DNA of 64,000 bases from Icerya purchasi (taxonomy: Eukaryota; Arthropoda; Insecta; Hemiptera; Monophlebidae): the NCBI GenBank assembly GCA_039619475.1, contig CM077116.1, positions 276,783,258 through 276,847,257 of the forward strand. Reading direction: 5' to 3'. Of the stretch, positions 1-11,100 are shown one piece after another. The notes beneath the pieces are model-generated. The model saw nothing but the letters and a program-made list of their open reading frames with translations, did no database searches and was not told the DNA's origin. The position numbers were made by a program, and so were the translations under genes. Each line of letters starts with the position of its first letter. The first letter of the stretch is position 1.

Positions 1-2835
1 TAGGAGAATAATGGGGACAATAACGAAACGTGGAAAAAAAGGGAATTCTGAGAACCAAGAATTAGTAGGAAGGTTAGGTAGAATTGAGAGGTAGAAGGAA
101 CTATCATTAGTAAAAGAAGAAGTGTACATATCTGACCAAAATTTACACTGAAATTTCTTACTTAAGGACAAAAGATTAGTACTAGGGATCTTTTTAAAGT
201 AAAAGCGGGAGCGGGCAGTAGCCTGAGCCAAAGCATAGGCCATTTCATTACCCTCGGTGTCTCTATGACAAGGGACCCACAGCAGACCAATACAGATAGA
301 GTGATGAAAGGAAAGATTGTGTATGAGAGATCTTATATGAAGAATGATGAAGTCTGACAAGGGAGGGGGAAGAGGTAAACTGATAGCCTCAAGGGCACTC
401 ATGGAGTCAGATATTATCAGATAGTGGGAAAAGTTACAATTGGAAGAGATATAAATAATTGCGCGTAGGATAGCCATCAACTCGGCTGTAAAAATAGAAC
501 AGAAAGGCAGAAGACGAAAGGATTTGGAAAAATTAAAAACCGGGATAATAAAGGAAGCCCCGACACCACTAAACCCCCTAGAGCTGTCAGTAAAGATGAG
601 TACATGAGAAGGAAAGAGGAAACTGATAATGCTGTGAAATTCCTGTTTAATAATCGCCTGAGGCATAGACCTGGAAGAATTAGAAAGAAAATATACTTTG
701 GGAGGGTGTGTGAGAGCAAAATAATTAAAGGAAAAGTAAGGGAGATTATTACTGGAAATTGTATGGGACGAAAAATAACTAAGACGGCGAGATATAAGGG
801 CTAAGATGTAAATTTTATTAGGAACAAAACGCTAGTTTCTGGCAATAGAAATGTAGGAAGAGATAGGTTGAGAGGAAATGCAAGGTACACGTTTAGAAAG
901 AAAACGATAGCTCAAATAAGATCTTCGAACTGAAAGAGATGTATTAGATTCACCATCATCGCTGAAATCGGAGAAGTTTAGGAGCACCGAGTCATAGACG
1001 GAGACAGGAATTCAATATTCTATCCAATTTGGAAAGAGGGATTTAGAGGCACAACCATAGATAAATTAACAGTGATCGAACTTGGGGCGAATAATGGACT
1101 TATACAAAGAAATGAGTACAAGAGGATCATCATCCCATTTGGTTGGTGATAAGGATTTCAATAAATTCAATATTTGAATGGCAAAACGAGAAAGATAACC
1201 GATATGCTCGAAAACGGTTAGTCGACTATTTAGGTAAACTCCAAGGTAGCAGAAGCAACTAACGCGAAGAAGTGACATCCGATTCAGAGAAATATTGGCA
1301 GAAGCGGGATTGTACGGACGCAGAGTGAAAACCATGAAGAAGATTTGGAAGAAGAAATAGAAAGATGAAGAGACGACAGAGAATGTTGTAGCGTAGCCAG
1401 AGAAGAATTAAACGTCTCGTTGGCAGCTGCGATGTCACAAGAAGAGGAAATAAAGGAAAAGATACCATAGCAATAGTGTAAATGTTGAAAAAAATAGGAC
1501 TGAGAGGGGAACCGTGGGGAAAACCACAGAATATACCTCTTAGAGCTAGAGGCTCTGGAGAGAAAAAGTGGAGAGTGTGATTCATCATAAAATCAACTGT
1601 TAAGGAGGTGAATTTGACTGGAAGATTAACTGCTGCCATTGCATCTCTCAGGGTTGGCAAATGAACGTTGTTGAAGAGGCTGAAGAAACATCAATAAAAG
1701 AAGCAACTGTATACTATTTGTGAATGAAAGAATTATAAATATGGGAAACAAGAGCTAATGTAATCGGCAGGACCAATGCCTGGCCGAAAACCAAACATAT
1801 TATAAGGAAGTAAATTATTGTGTTCCAGCCACCAAACAAGACGCTTGTTCAGTATGCCTTCAAAAAGTTTCCTAAAACATGATGCCAAGGAGATAGGGCG
1901 TAAAGAGGAATTTTTCTTAGGGATAGGAATTATGATAAAAGAGTTCCAGGAAAAGGGAGTGAAACCTCTGGACAAGAAGGAATTAAAGAGTTCGAGGAGG
2001 AACACAAGGGACTGCTCAGACAGATTTTTAAGGACAATATATGGAATACCATCTAGACCCGGTGTAGGACTAGTATAGTTTAGAAGAACAGACTTTAATT
2101 CATTGATATTGAAAGTGGATGTAAGAAGGTGAGAAGAAAAATTTTGTGTGGAAAAAAATAATAAAACTCGTCATAGTTAGGGACGAAATTGGGGGCGATA
2201 GATTCGGCAAAGGCTAAAATCCTATCAGGGGACAGGTTGCGGTTAGAAGGGCGTTCAGAGAATGGGGATTTGAAAGCTTTAGCCATCCAAATATATGCGG
2301 AAGAGGAGTTGTTCTGGAAAAAGAAGAACAAAAATGTTTCCAGGAGGACTTCTTTGCGGCCTTGAGTATGTACCTCGCCCTCGCATTAGCTCGTTTATGA
2401 GCAAGGAAATTCTCGATAGTAGAACTGGAACAGAAGTTTCTAAAAAAGACTCGACTGAGACTAAAAGCTGCATTACATTCTTCATTCCACTAAAGTGAAG
2501 ATGCCACAGCACTACGCTTGGAAGGTAGGGAGGAACGAGAAGGAGAGGACAAAGAAAGAGCAAAGGTAATAGAGTGAAGAAAAAAATTATAGGATGATAT
2601 GGGGTCGGCGGAAGGGTGATAATCAGGAAGCAAAGAATCAACAATAGAACGGAAAAGAGTCCAGTTTGTTTTAAAAAGATTCCATCGGGGGAAATAGAGA
2701 GGCCTGTAAGAAGTAGGAGAAGGAAGATTAGGAGTAGTTAATAAAATGGGAACATGATCACTGCGAAAGGTACCCGCAAGAGTCCTCCAGTTATAGATGA
2801 GGCCAGCAGTGGGGGAAGAAAAGGTATTCCATTAT
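1..2835 (-). mobile_element. Degenerate RNase H-bearing non-LTR retrotransposon (LINE), minus strand
   Basis: Minus-strand translation, read across several frameshifts and stops, gives the order endonuclease tail, reverse transcriptase, RNase H. At about 2700-2780 there is an endonuclease end with SDHVPI. At about 2340-2500 comes the linker WNEECNAA followed by a basic helix. At 1733-2005 the RT fingers carry LRPISLAS and NMFGFRPG. At about 1490-1660 is the block HGSPLSPIFFNIYT, and at 1066-1335 the thumb with YLGVYLNSRL. RNase H follows at about 240-600, with TDSS, AELMAILRAI, DSMSALEAI and LLWVPCH marking the D-E-D and late His region. This domain order is typical of I/Jockey-group LINEs. 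The copy is cut by the window start and by the palindrome at its 5' side. It is clearly non-functional; the exact clade is uncertain. Confidence 0.85.
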
Positions 2836-2871
2836 TCATCCAGTCTTTATTTTTACTATTTTCAGGTATCC

Positions 2872-3440
2872 TAATTGTTCTTTTACTGTGTCTCTGATTA
2901 TGTCCCTCAGTTGCGTACATGTATTTTTGATATAATCCATATTTGTGATATTACTGATATTGTTATTCAGTGTATATGCAAAATTACTTCTTTTTTCTTT
3001 ATTTTTAAATTTCCCAATATCTACATTCTTTCGCATTAGCGACTTAATTATTCTTTTTAATTTTTAAAACATTTATCAATCAGCAGGTTATGGTCAGAAT
3101 TTATATCAGCTCCCAGGTAAGCTTTAACTCAATATGATAAACTCTCGATTTCCAAACGCTACATTGAGTGTTAAAGCTTACTCAGGAGCTAATATAAATT
3201 CTGACCATAACCCTCTAGTTAGTAAAATGTTTTTAAAATGAAAGAAAATAATCAGGTCACTAATGCAAAAGAAAGTAGATGTTGGGAAATTGAAAAATAA
3301 AGAAAAAAGAAGCAATCCTGCATATACACTTAATAATGATATCAGTAACATCACAAATATGGACGATATCGGAAATGCATGGATGTAACTGAGGGACATA
3401 ATTAGAGACAGCAAAAGAACAATTAAAATATCAGGGGGAA
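2872..3440. repeat. Long palindrome built from two head-to-head RTE-like endonuclease fragments
   Basis: Left arm about 2872-3134 and right arm about 3163-3440 are imperfect reverse complements around a 28-base centre. Nearest the centre the arms read as SDHN-containing ends of an AP-endonuclease domain (DINSDHNLLI on the minus strand on the left, NINSDHNPLV on the plus strand on the right). Away from it both continue into the same lysine-rich linker (KNKEKRSN, then AYTLNN, SNITNMD and LRDIIRD). The left arm keeps a 66-codon open frame at 2836-3036; the right arm has a stop before LRDIIRD. SDHN near an endonuclease end and this linker type are common in RTE-clade LINEs. The head-to-head arrangement is not how such elements normally insert. 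Confidence 0.75.
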
Positions 3441-4924
3441 AAAAGGATATTCATTCTATAATAACAGCATAAACACTGGCCATCCAAGTGATGTCGCCAA
3501 TTTTACATAAAATCCTTTATTCCAGCCCTCCACTATAAACGACAGTGAAAACACGATCTATATGGGGCTATGCCATGCAGAAAATCAGAGAAACGAAAAC
3601 GTTTATATAGCAGCACATTCTGTAACACTGTCTTTCATCTATCGACTGCTATCAAATTAACTATTCTCTATTTCAGCTGCCTCTTGAATCAAGGGTGGTC
3701 AGCTTTATCTCAAAACTTTTTGAAAAAAATTAAAGCAAGCATGAGACCTTGACTCCAAGCAACTAGTGCATATAGACAAGATTTTTTCATCCTTAATCTC
3801 GAACAGGCCATGCCATTATTTCGCGCGACTATTTTCTCTAAAAAAAACTTCTTCATGACACTGGTAAACCCCACGAAATCTTCACTTCCGTCATTTCTTT
3901 TACACTTATTAAACATAAGTCCTCTAAAATATTTGTTCTCATACCCCACATTAGAAAACTGCATATTATTCATTGAGCAAAATTCTCTCACTAGCTGTAA
4001 TAGCGAGTTAAAAATAGTACTATACGCTTATAATAGGGTTAAATTATATGAGAAATTGTGCGTGATGTATGTGCTACGTTACCCGGGAGTATTGCATATG
4101 CCTTTGATTAAGCGAGTGAGGATGCAGTTGCTTTATATGGATACATAAAAATTAATATAATAGGTCTTTAAGGTGATAAGTTCTGATCTTTGGAGTATAT
4201 TAGCTAAATTGAATTATTAAATATCCAAAAAAATCTGAAGCAACTAAATGGTGTAATCTGTACTGAAAAAAAGAGGGGGGAACTTGTAGGTCGATATACG
4301 TTTGAATTAAAGAATACGATTCTAAAGTAAAAAAATCCACAGTAGCTGAACACAAAAAAAAAAATGTTCGATAATATTAATTCGACGTTAACAAGAGTTG
4401 GAGATATGAGTTAATGTGTTTTAAAGATAAATAAAATTTAAAATTTTATTAGAAAAGACGGTATAAAAATGAATTACCGTTGGGAGCTAGTAATTTGTCG
4501 ATTCAAAAAAGAGGGTAATTATGTTAATCAATTCGAAGGTCGATTGTAACAATCTGTTATCTGTGATCTGTTAAAATCTGGAGTCTTTCATATTTCTATT
4601 GCATATTTTGTTTGTTCTGATGATGGATGAAGTACTGCTTTGTGAAATATTCACCATTAAAACAGCTGTATCCCGGTTTTTACCGAAAATAGACAAATAG
4701 CGTATATATAAAAAAAGCTGGAAAAGTCTTAAATATTTATATATATTTATATATATATATATACGCATATGATTATTAAATTTAATTGAACAGACTTTTT
4801 GTTACCAGATAAAAATTCGTTTTCAATTGTTTTGTATTTTGAATAAGACGGTACAATAACATTTAAAATCTTGAAAATCATAAAGAAAAAAAACGAAGTG
4901 GATTTTTTTTTCATTTTTAGTAAT
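3441..4924. other. No recognisable gene; AT-rich intergenic sequence
   Basis: Open frames of 93 and 112 codons occur on opposite strands around 3710-4148, but neither resembles a protein family I know, and they overlap each other. A TA-rich microsatellite lies at about 4737-4762. I see no splice-flanked exon or RNA gene here. Confidence 0.5.
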
Positions 4925-5360
4925 ACTATTACAGGGTCGCCTTTACAGAGAAACATTTTGGGGAGGGAAATTATATAATTACATAATATCTTATATAGTG
5001 GACAATAGATTTGGGAAGTACCTTGTTTCATAACGACCTCTTTAGAAATTTAAAAATGTTTTAAAAATACATAGTTGTTACAATTTAATTTAAACTTTGT
5101 CTTATTTTGAAATGGTAGTTTAGAATTTGAATAGTAAATTACTAGAAAGAGTAGAGCGATCGTATTTTTATTCGAATTACTTCTCATTGAACTATTTTCA
5201 TTTACATTATAAAATAAAAATTAAAAATAAAAAAAAAAAAGGCAAAAGATCGATGACAGTTGTGTTTAAAATAGTGTAAAAACGTAACATCAATAGTTTT
5301 ACTAGAAAAAGGTATTAAGTATTAGTTATATAATTAAATCCATAGGTAACATTTATACAA
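4925..5360 (+). repeat. Interspersed repeat, copy 1 (inverted copy at 14430-14900)
   Basis: This stretch reappears as a reverse complement at about 14430-14900. Shared blocks include GAGGGAAATTATATAATTAC, GTTACAATTTAATTTAAA, ACTTCTCATTGAACTATTTT, AACATCAATAGTTTTACTAG and AATCCATAGGTAACATTTAT. Both copies lie beside TA-rich microsatellites. No coding capacity is visible, so a non-autonomous element is likely. Confidence 0.7.
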
Positions 5361-5639
5361 ATCTTTACAGTACAGATTTAATATACATATATCCTATAAA
5401 CGAAGGTTGACCTCCCTTTATGTTTTAATAACCTCGTGGTTGCAGATGACACAAGGGCCGCAACAAAGGTCCGAAGGAGTAAAAAAGAAAAGATAAATTA
5501 GAAATATATTATTATCGAACAGAATTACACCAAAAGGTAACCCCCATAAAATCAATATTACAAGCTACACTAAAATCAGTCATCTAATCTCCTCATTTCC
5601 CTCTTGTGTAGAAATGAGTTACAATATTCTGGATTCTTT

Positions 5640-6035
5640 AGAAATATTCATTGCACGTCATTCGTACCAATATGTATGTAACAGTCGTATTGCTCGAATT
5701 CGAGCGTCGTGACTACCTATTCGTACATTCTAGTTGTACAGAATAGGCAGCGCTCATAGCAATTTTTATATGCAACGCAGGTGTACACATGCAAGAAGAC
5801 TACATTCGGAACTGATAGTAGCCGCTTGTTATCGCGCCACTAGTGCAGTCCCGTGTGTGTCTGCTGTGTACTGACCTAGCGCGCATATGATGTTGAACGT
5901 GGTGGTTTGCCATTGCCTGCCACGTGATTACCGATTATTTATTTAATTCTTGTAATAAGTTTGTCGTCGCGGGATCGAACCCGTGACCGCCATATCGGAA
6001 GTCAAGCGCTCTAGCAACTAGGCTATCGCGACGAC
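5640..6035 (-). mobile_element. Candidate tRNA-derived SINE with tRNA-like head at 5963-6035
   Basis: Read on the minus strand, 6035 down to 5963 is a 73-nt tRNA-like unit. It has a perfect 7-bp acceptor-type stem (GTCGTCG with CGACGAC), an A-box-like TAGCCTAGTTGCTAGAGC and a B-box-like GGTTCGATCCC. The T-loop is one base short and the anticodon stem pairs poorly, so a working tRNA gene is unlikely. Downstream on the same strand is GGCAATGGCAAACCACC and then a GC-richer body down to about 5640, which fits a SINE better than a lone tRNA pseudogene. The body boundary is uncertain. Confidence 0.55.
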
Positions 6036-7341
6036 ATCAATATGATTACTTACAAATTCAAGCTCGCTCCTGAGGCATTGATTTATATGACGTAAATGGT
6101 GGAGTTTGTCACTTTGTTTTTTACCTTTTCACAGACTACAAAAAAACTTTTAAGAGCATTAATAATTTTTGGCATCGTGGCATCGTTTTTGATACGTCAC
6201 GCGAAAAACAAAGCGTCTTGGTTAAACTTTGCCAGATACCTAAACATTGTGCTTCGTTGGAAATATGATTGTAGTTCATGTTAACAGGAAAACAAGTCTG
6301 TAACGTTTTCCCTTCTCGTATAATCTACTGACTTGTTACACAAAAACAAATGCAATGTATTAACAAACCTAATGTTGACAAATTTTATTAATTCAGAATT
6401 TTCTGTCGTTAATGATCTTAGAGTATCATAGTATTTCTCCGAACATACCGAAAGTCGATTAATGCAAAGATTTCCACTATCAAACTTCGAATCGGACACT
6501 AGAGAACCTCCTTAACCATCTCGAATGAAAGCACTCGAAACAGGTAGAATAGTCACGTTTCTGTGTATAGCGCATTCGAAGATATTATTCTCCCACATAA
6601 AGTTCGCGTACAATACAGTAACGTTTCAAAATAAATTAATAGATAGCAAGCCGTTTTCTCCGCACAACCTACAACATATCTCCTATACGGTGAGAATGCT
6701 GTCCTAATCCGATTATATTACATTCACGCTCGTTCAGTTTTTTTCCAAAAAGGTACTAACAAATATTACCTCTGTGAACGTCGATTAAAAGATTTCGTTG
6801 TATCGATGAGAATGATCGAAATAAAATAAAATAATGAAGAAAAAAGAGAATAATAATATGAACATATAAATTAAAACATTATTGCGCGACACATTAGTTG
6901 CTAACATTATTTCCAATGTAGGGGGAAATACAGCTAACGCCTATTGTTTTTCTTTGTTTTTTCATAAATTATCTTTACCGAATAAAAATGTTTTGAATCT
7001 CAATAGAGAAGGGAACGATCGCCTACTGTTTCCCTTTTATATCTGTCGATGGAATAGACTTTGCAAAACAAAAGGCAAGGTCGCAGAAAAAAGCAGAGCG
7101 GATAAAATATATTTTCGCGATAATTACCAACCGCGTTAATTAGTTTAATTAGTTTTATTTCTGTGGTACAATTTTTTTACGGATACCCTGCAATTGTGAT
7201 AATTACTACTGATGTGTTTGCACACATACAATGTACTGGAGCATTGCAAGCTGGTAATCTGCATTTTAAATTCGACTTCGTAGAGGAATTTTTACGACTG
7301 AAACGCCAGCCGTATCATATTTCCGCGCCAATATCGACACA
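6036..7341. other. No gene recognised
   Basis: Short open frames (60-85 codons) on both strands here show no family resemblance and lack convincing splice context. The last 150 bases lead into the candidate secreted-protein exon at 7342 and may hold its 5' UTR and promoter; I see no clear TATA box. Confidence 0.45.
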
Positions 7342-7431
7342 ATGAGAGTTACTGCTGCCGTCGTACTAATTTTTATTTTCATTTTTTCACTATGCCGCGC
7401 AGAGCAAAAATTTAATCTTATTACATCTACC
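7342..7431 (+). CDS. Candidate first coding exon of a secreted protein (signal peptide)
   Basis: An ATG at 7342 opens 30 codons that form a textbook signal peptide: a basic residue at position 2, a hydrophobic core (AAVVLIFIFIFSL) and a polar end with CRA before EQ, where cleavage is expected. The frame runs directly into a consensus splice donor, ACC|GTAAGT, at 7431/7432 in phase 0. The exon starts about 760 bases beyond the 3' end of Leo1 and on the opposite strand, so the rest of the gene would overlap or lie within Leo1 introns. I could not identify any following exon, so the product is unknown. Small insect secreted proteins such as odorant-binding proteins often have first exons like this, but nothing here proves that family. 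A chance open frame remains possible. Confidence 0.5.
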
Positions 7432-8185
7432 GTAAGTATACAGCGTGACCGTTACCGTATTCATATATTTTTCAAAAAAAAAAAAAAAACCGAAATGAAA
7501 ACACACAATAACATTTAATGTATTCGCACAGTATTTTAAACTTTATGCGTAAATATCATATGATGATTTCCAAGTCACATACCGTAATAAAAGCATTTGA
7601 ACGGCATTATTCGAACAGATTCCATTACTGCTGTTAATCAGTTGCCCTTTCTAAATTCATGTTAGCTATAATCGGGGTTTAAAAATTTTACGCCAATTAA
7701 TAAACACTATAAAATTGTGCGACATCAGTACCTATCTGCAAGTTAACTACATCACGCACCCGATGTATTTTTACGAGGGCAACAGTGTACTATAAAATTT
7801 TGCACACATTTGGCTCGAATAACAGAACCACCTTAAAATGGCACAATTTTAAATAATGAAATTGATAATGCCATTTGATCTAAAAAATTTCTTTTATTAT
7901 CCGTAATAAATACAAGTAAATAAATGTTACTGTTATTTTACAAGGTACGTATAATGTACAAAATGCAAAAATTGATTTAAATAGTGTTGCAGTTTTATCC
8001 ACAAGCATAGAAATATTTCTGGAAAGGGGATAGCACTCTTTTTAATACGAACGGAACTGTAATCAGTTGTCCGCACGGCGAAGGAGAAGTGGTACATTAC
8101 AGCAAACGAAAGACATAAAAAAGTACACAAACGATTTAGAAAATAATAACAAATACCTGTAATAAGGAAAATAAATGAAAAATCA

Positions 8186-11100
8186 TTAATCATCCGTTTC
8201 CTCGTCAGATTTTACTGATTCCGCTTCTGTACTATGAACTGATTCTTCCTTGTCGCTACCGTCTTCCTTAGGATCATTGTCGGCGTTTCTGTCATCTTCT
8301 TCATCCTCTCCTTCGTCCGAGTCCGAATCATTGATCGTAAACTTTTTGTTAGATTTCTTCGCAGCGCTGCTTTCTACGTCAGAATCGTCTTCATCCGACG
8401 TGTATATGTTACTACGTCTTCCTTCACCTAAACGATATAAAAACATTAATGCCTAAATAAATTTCACGATCATGAATTAAAATATTTCATGTTATTTGTA
8501 AAATTTTACAACCTTCTATTCAATTCAATGTATAAACTTTCTTTTCCTTTTTTTCTTCTTTTTTTCTTTTTCTTTTGGTTTTGTAGGATCATGGTCAAGT
8601 TAAACATTGCCGTTGAAATTGCTCTCTAGCATTAAAAATAAGTTCATAATTAACCTTTAGAAATTTCAAAATAAGTTATGCCTTCATTTTTTATTAACAG
8701 GCCTGAGGTACCAATACCCTATTCACAGCTAATGAAAAAATTTCATATACGCTTCAGCGGCAATTTAAATTGACGACTTATTATTAAACGCATAATGTTT
8801 TTAAAACAGAAATATATTACGAGATAAAAATACTATTTTAGCATTACACTGAATAAAATATTCACAAATGGCCACAAAGATTCAATATTGTGAAAAAAAT
8901 TATGCGAAACGAAAATCAGCACTGAAAAAGAATCCAGAAAAGAAGAAGAAAAACCAATTTAAAAACAATAAAACAGTTGAAACCATGAATAGTCTAAATA
9001 CGAATTATTGATACAATAACTCTTCGACTAGCTGTTTACACTAATTGATATCTCTGCATACCGATCACTAGTTTGTAGTAATCTTACGAATATTCAAGAT
9101 AACCAGTTTGTAATAACATTTTACGGCTGCAACAATTTATAACGACCTCATCTAAATTCCTACTGTAGGAGGATATTACCCTGTAATAACCTCCAGATAG
9201 CGCTTGACGACAAATAAAATAACAAAAGCAACCGGATCAGTGTTCAACGTTAACTTTTAAAGCATAGAACACGGGGCACATTAATCAGACGATTTTAATG
9301 TAAATCACTTAGAAGCTGTGATCCTTTGAAACAAGAAGAAAACGACAATGTTTGAAAAATTACAAGGATTTTTTTCTAATCAACACATATACAGATGAAT
9401 GTATTAGTCTCCAACGTACGGCAATAATAAAAATGCAAAAATGGCATATAAGCAGAATCTCGATTTTTCTGAAAAAAGAAAAAAAAAGACCAACAGAAGA
9501 AAACCATGAATGCGACACTATGACTGTGCACCTTATGTATGTTTTATTTTCTAACCTTTTTTCAGTGTGTTAAAACACATAAAAGAAAGGGTGAAACTAT
9601 CATTTTTAATTGTCCTCTTATAATATATATATTTTTTAATCAATACACTCATTCGTTAATTTAGTAATCTTTCAACGGCATTTCTACTACTCATAGAGAA
9701 TGTCTAAAACAAAAAAAACCCAAATAAATACAAAAAATTATAAATTAACAGAAAACAAAATATATACAAATAAACTTTTTCTAAAAGAATTAATTCCTCT
9801 ACGCCACACTCTGCTGAAGTCAATATACGTAAACTTTATCATTTTACTTCCATTGCTGGTAATTTTATAGGTAGATTAAACGAAATAAAGTTTACGCTGC
9901 TCTAAAAACACATTTCAATTATTTCTAATAAAACGAAAAAGTCCGATAACTAAACAGACGGAAGAGCAAATTATAGAGACCTAATACTGTCAACCGATGT
10001 AACTGGTAAGTAAACTGAACTAGTATACAATTCGTCGCAAAAACTTATATAGAATACATTTAAAAACACATACGAAAACACGCACTTAATCATCCCATCA
10101 GATAAACATAGATACGTATGCGGCGTACTGTTTCACATGTTGTTTTGCGACATGAACTTATGTAAAGAATATATCTGCACCGCGTTAATACATATTATAC
10201 TTATTCCTTTTAAACCGCAAATGCACTAGAGCACATGTTCCCCTTAAACACTGTTACGTATTTCCTCTACCAATTTATTTTGTATATTGCTGAAATATTA
10301 CTTATGGAAAAAAACGCAGGAGTTAATTTGTTTTTACATAAATACAACAGAAATTTCTACATTCCTAATGCTTAAGAAACTGGAAGCTTAAAAAATAAGA
10401 CAACTTATCCCGTTCTATGCGATATTTTACGTAAGAAAAATAAACTAGAAAACCTTCCTACAATACCTATCATCTATAGAAAATATTTCTGATATATACG
10501 TTTTAATTTAACAATTTTCACTAAAACTTGAAAATCCAAGCGTTACAAAAAACACTTTGTATGGGAATAAAAAGAAACACGAAAAGGAACAGCCTTTCTG
10601 GTTTCGTAATACTTTGACAGCTTTCTAGAACAAAATATGTCATTATTTTTCATACAAAGTATAAAATTCTCTATTAAATGTATCGCGACTTCGCGACCGC
10701 TATTCTCTTTTTAATGATTAAAAACCGGAAAAATCTACTTACCAGCGTTCTTTTTGTATCGATTTTTAATAGCCGATAACGATATGGCATTTTCGTCGTC
10801 CGACTCTTCGTCATGGCCAGTTTCCAAATAATTCGCGCTAAGAGGACGGTTAATACCCTTTTCTTTAGCTCGTTTTTGTTTCACTTCTTTCTTCATAGAG
10901 GCCCGCAATTTCTCTTCTTCTTTCTGCGCGTGTAAAAATCAGGTTTAAATTAATCCCGTTTTAATGGTAACGACCAATATTATATATAGTAAAGAGCGAA
11001 TAAATTTGAACAGTTTTAAAAACAATACACGTGTTCCCGAAATTACAAATAAGCAATTGCAAAAATGATACGGACATATTTCTTAATGTCCGTTACGTCG

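Noticed and set aside
3710..4148. Possible gene from overlapping 93- and 112-codon frames
   Set aside because: The frames lie on opposite strands over the same bases, show no recognisable domain and have no splice or promoter support.
5963..6035. Functional tRNA gene
   Set aside because: The T-loop is one base short, the anticodon stem pairs poorly and a SINE-like body follows.
7729..7795. Possible second exon for the signal-peptide gene (frame TYLQVNYITHPMYFYEGN)
   Set aside because: The acceptor phase does not match the phase-0 donor at 7431; in the matching phase it stops after five codons.
8250..8456. 68-codon plus-strand Ser-rich frame
   Set aside because: Antisense shadow of the last Leo1 exon.
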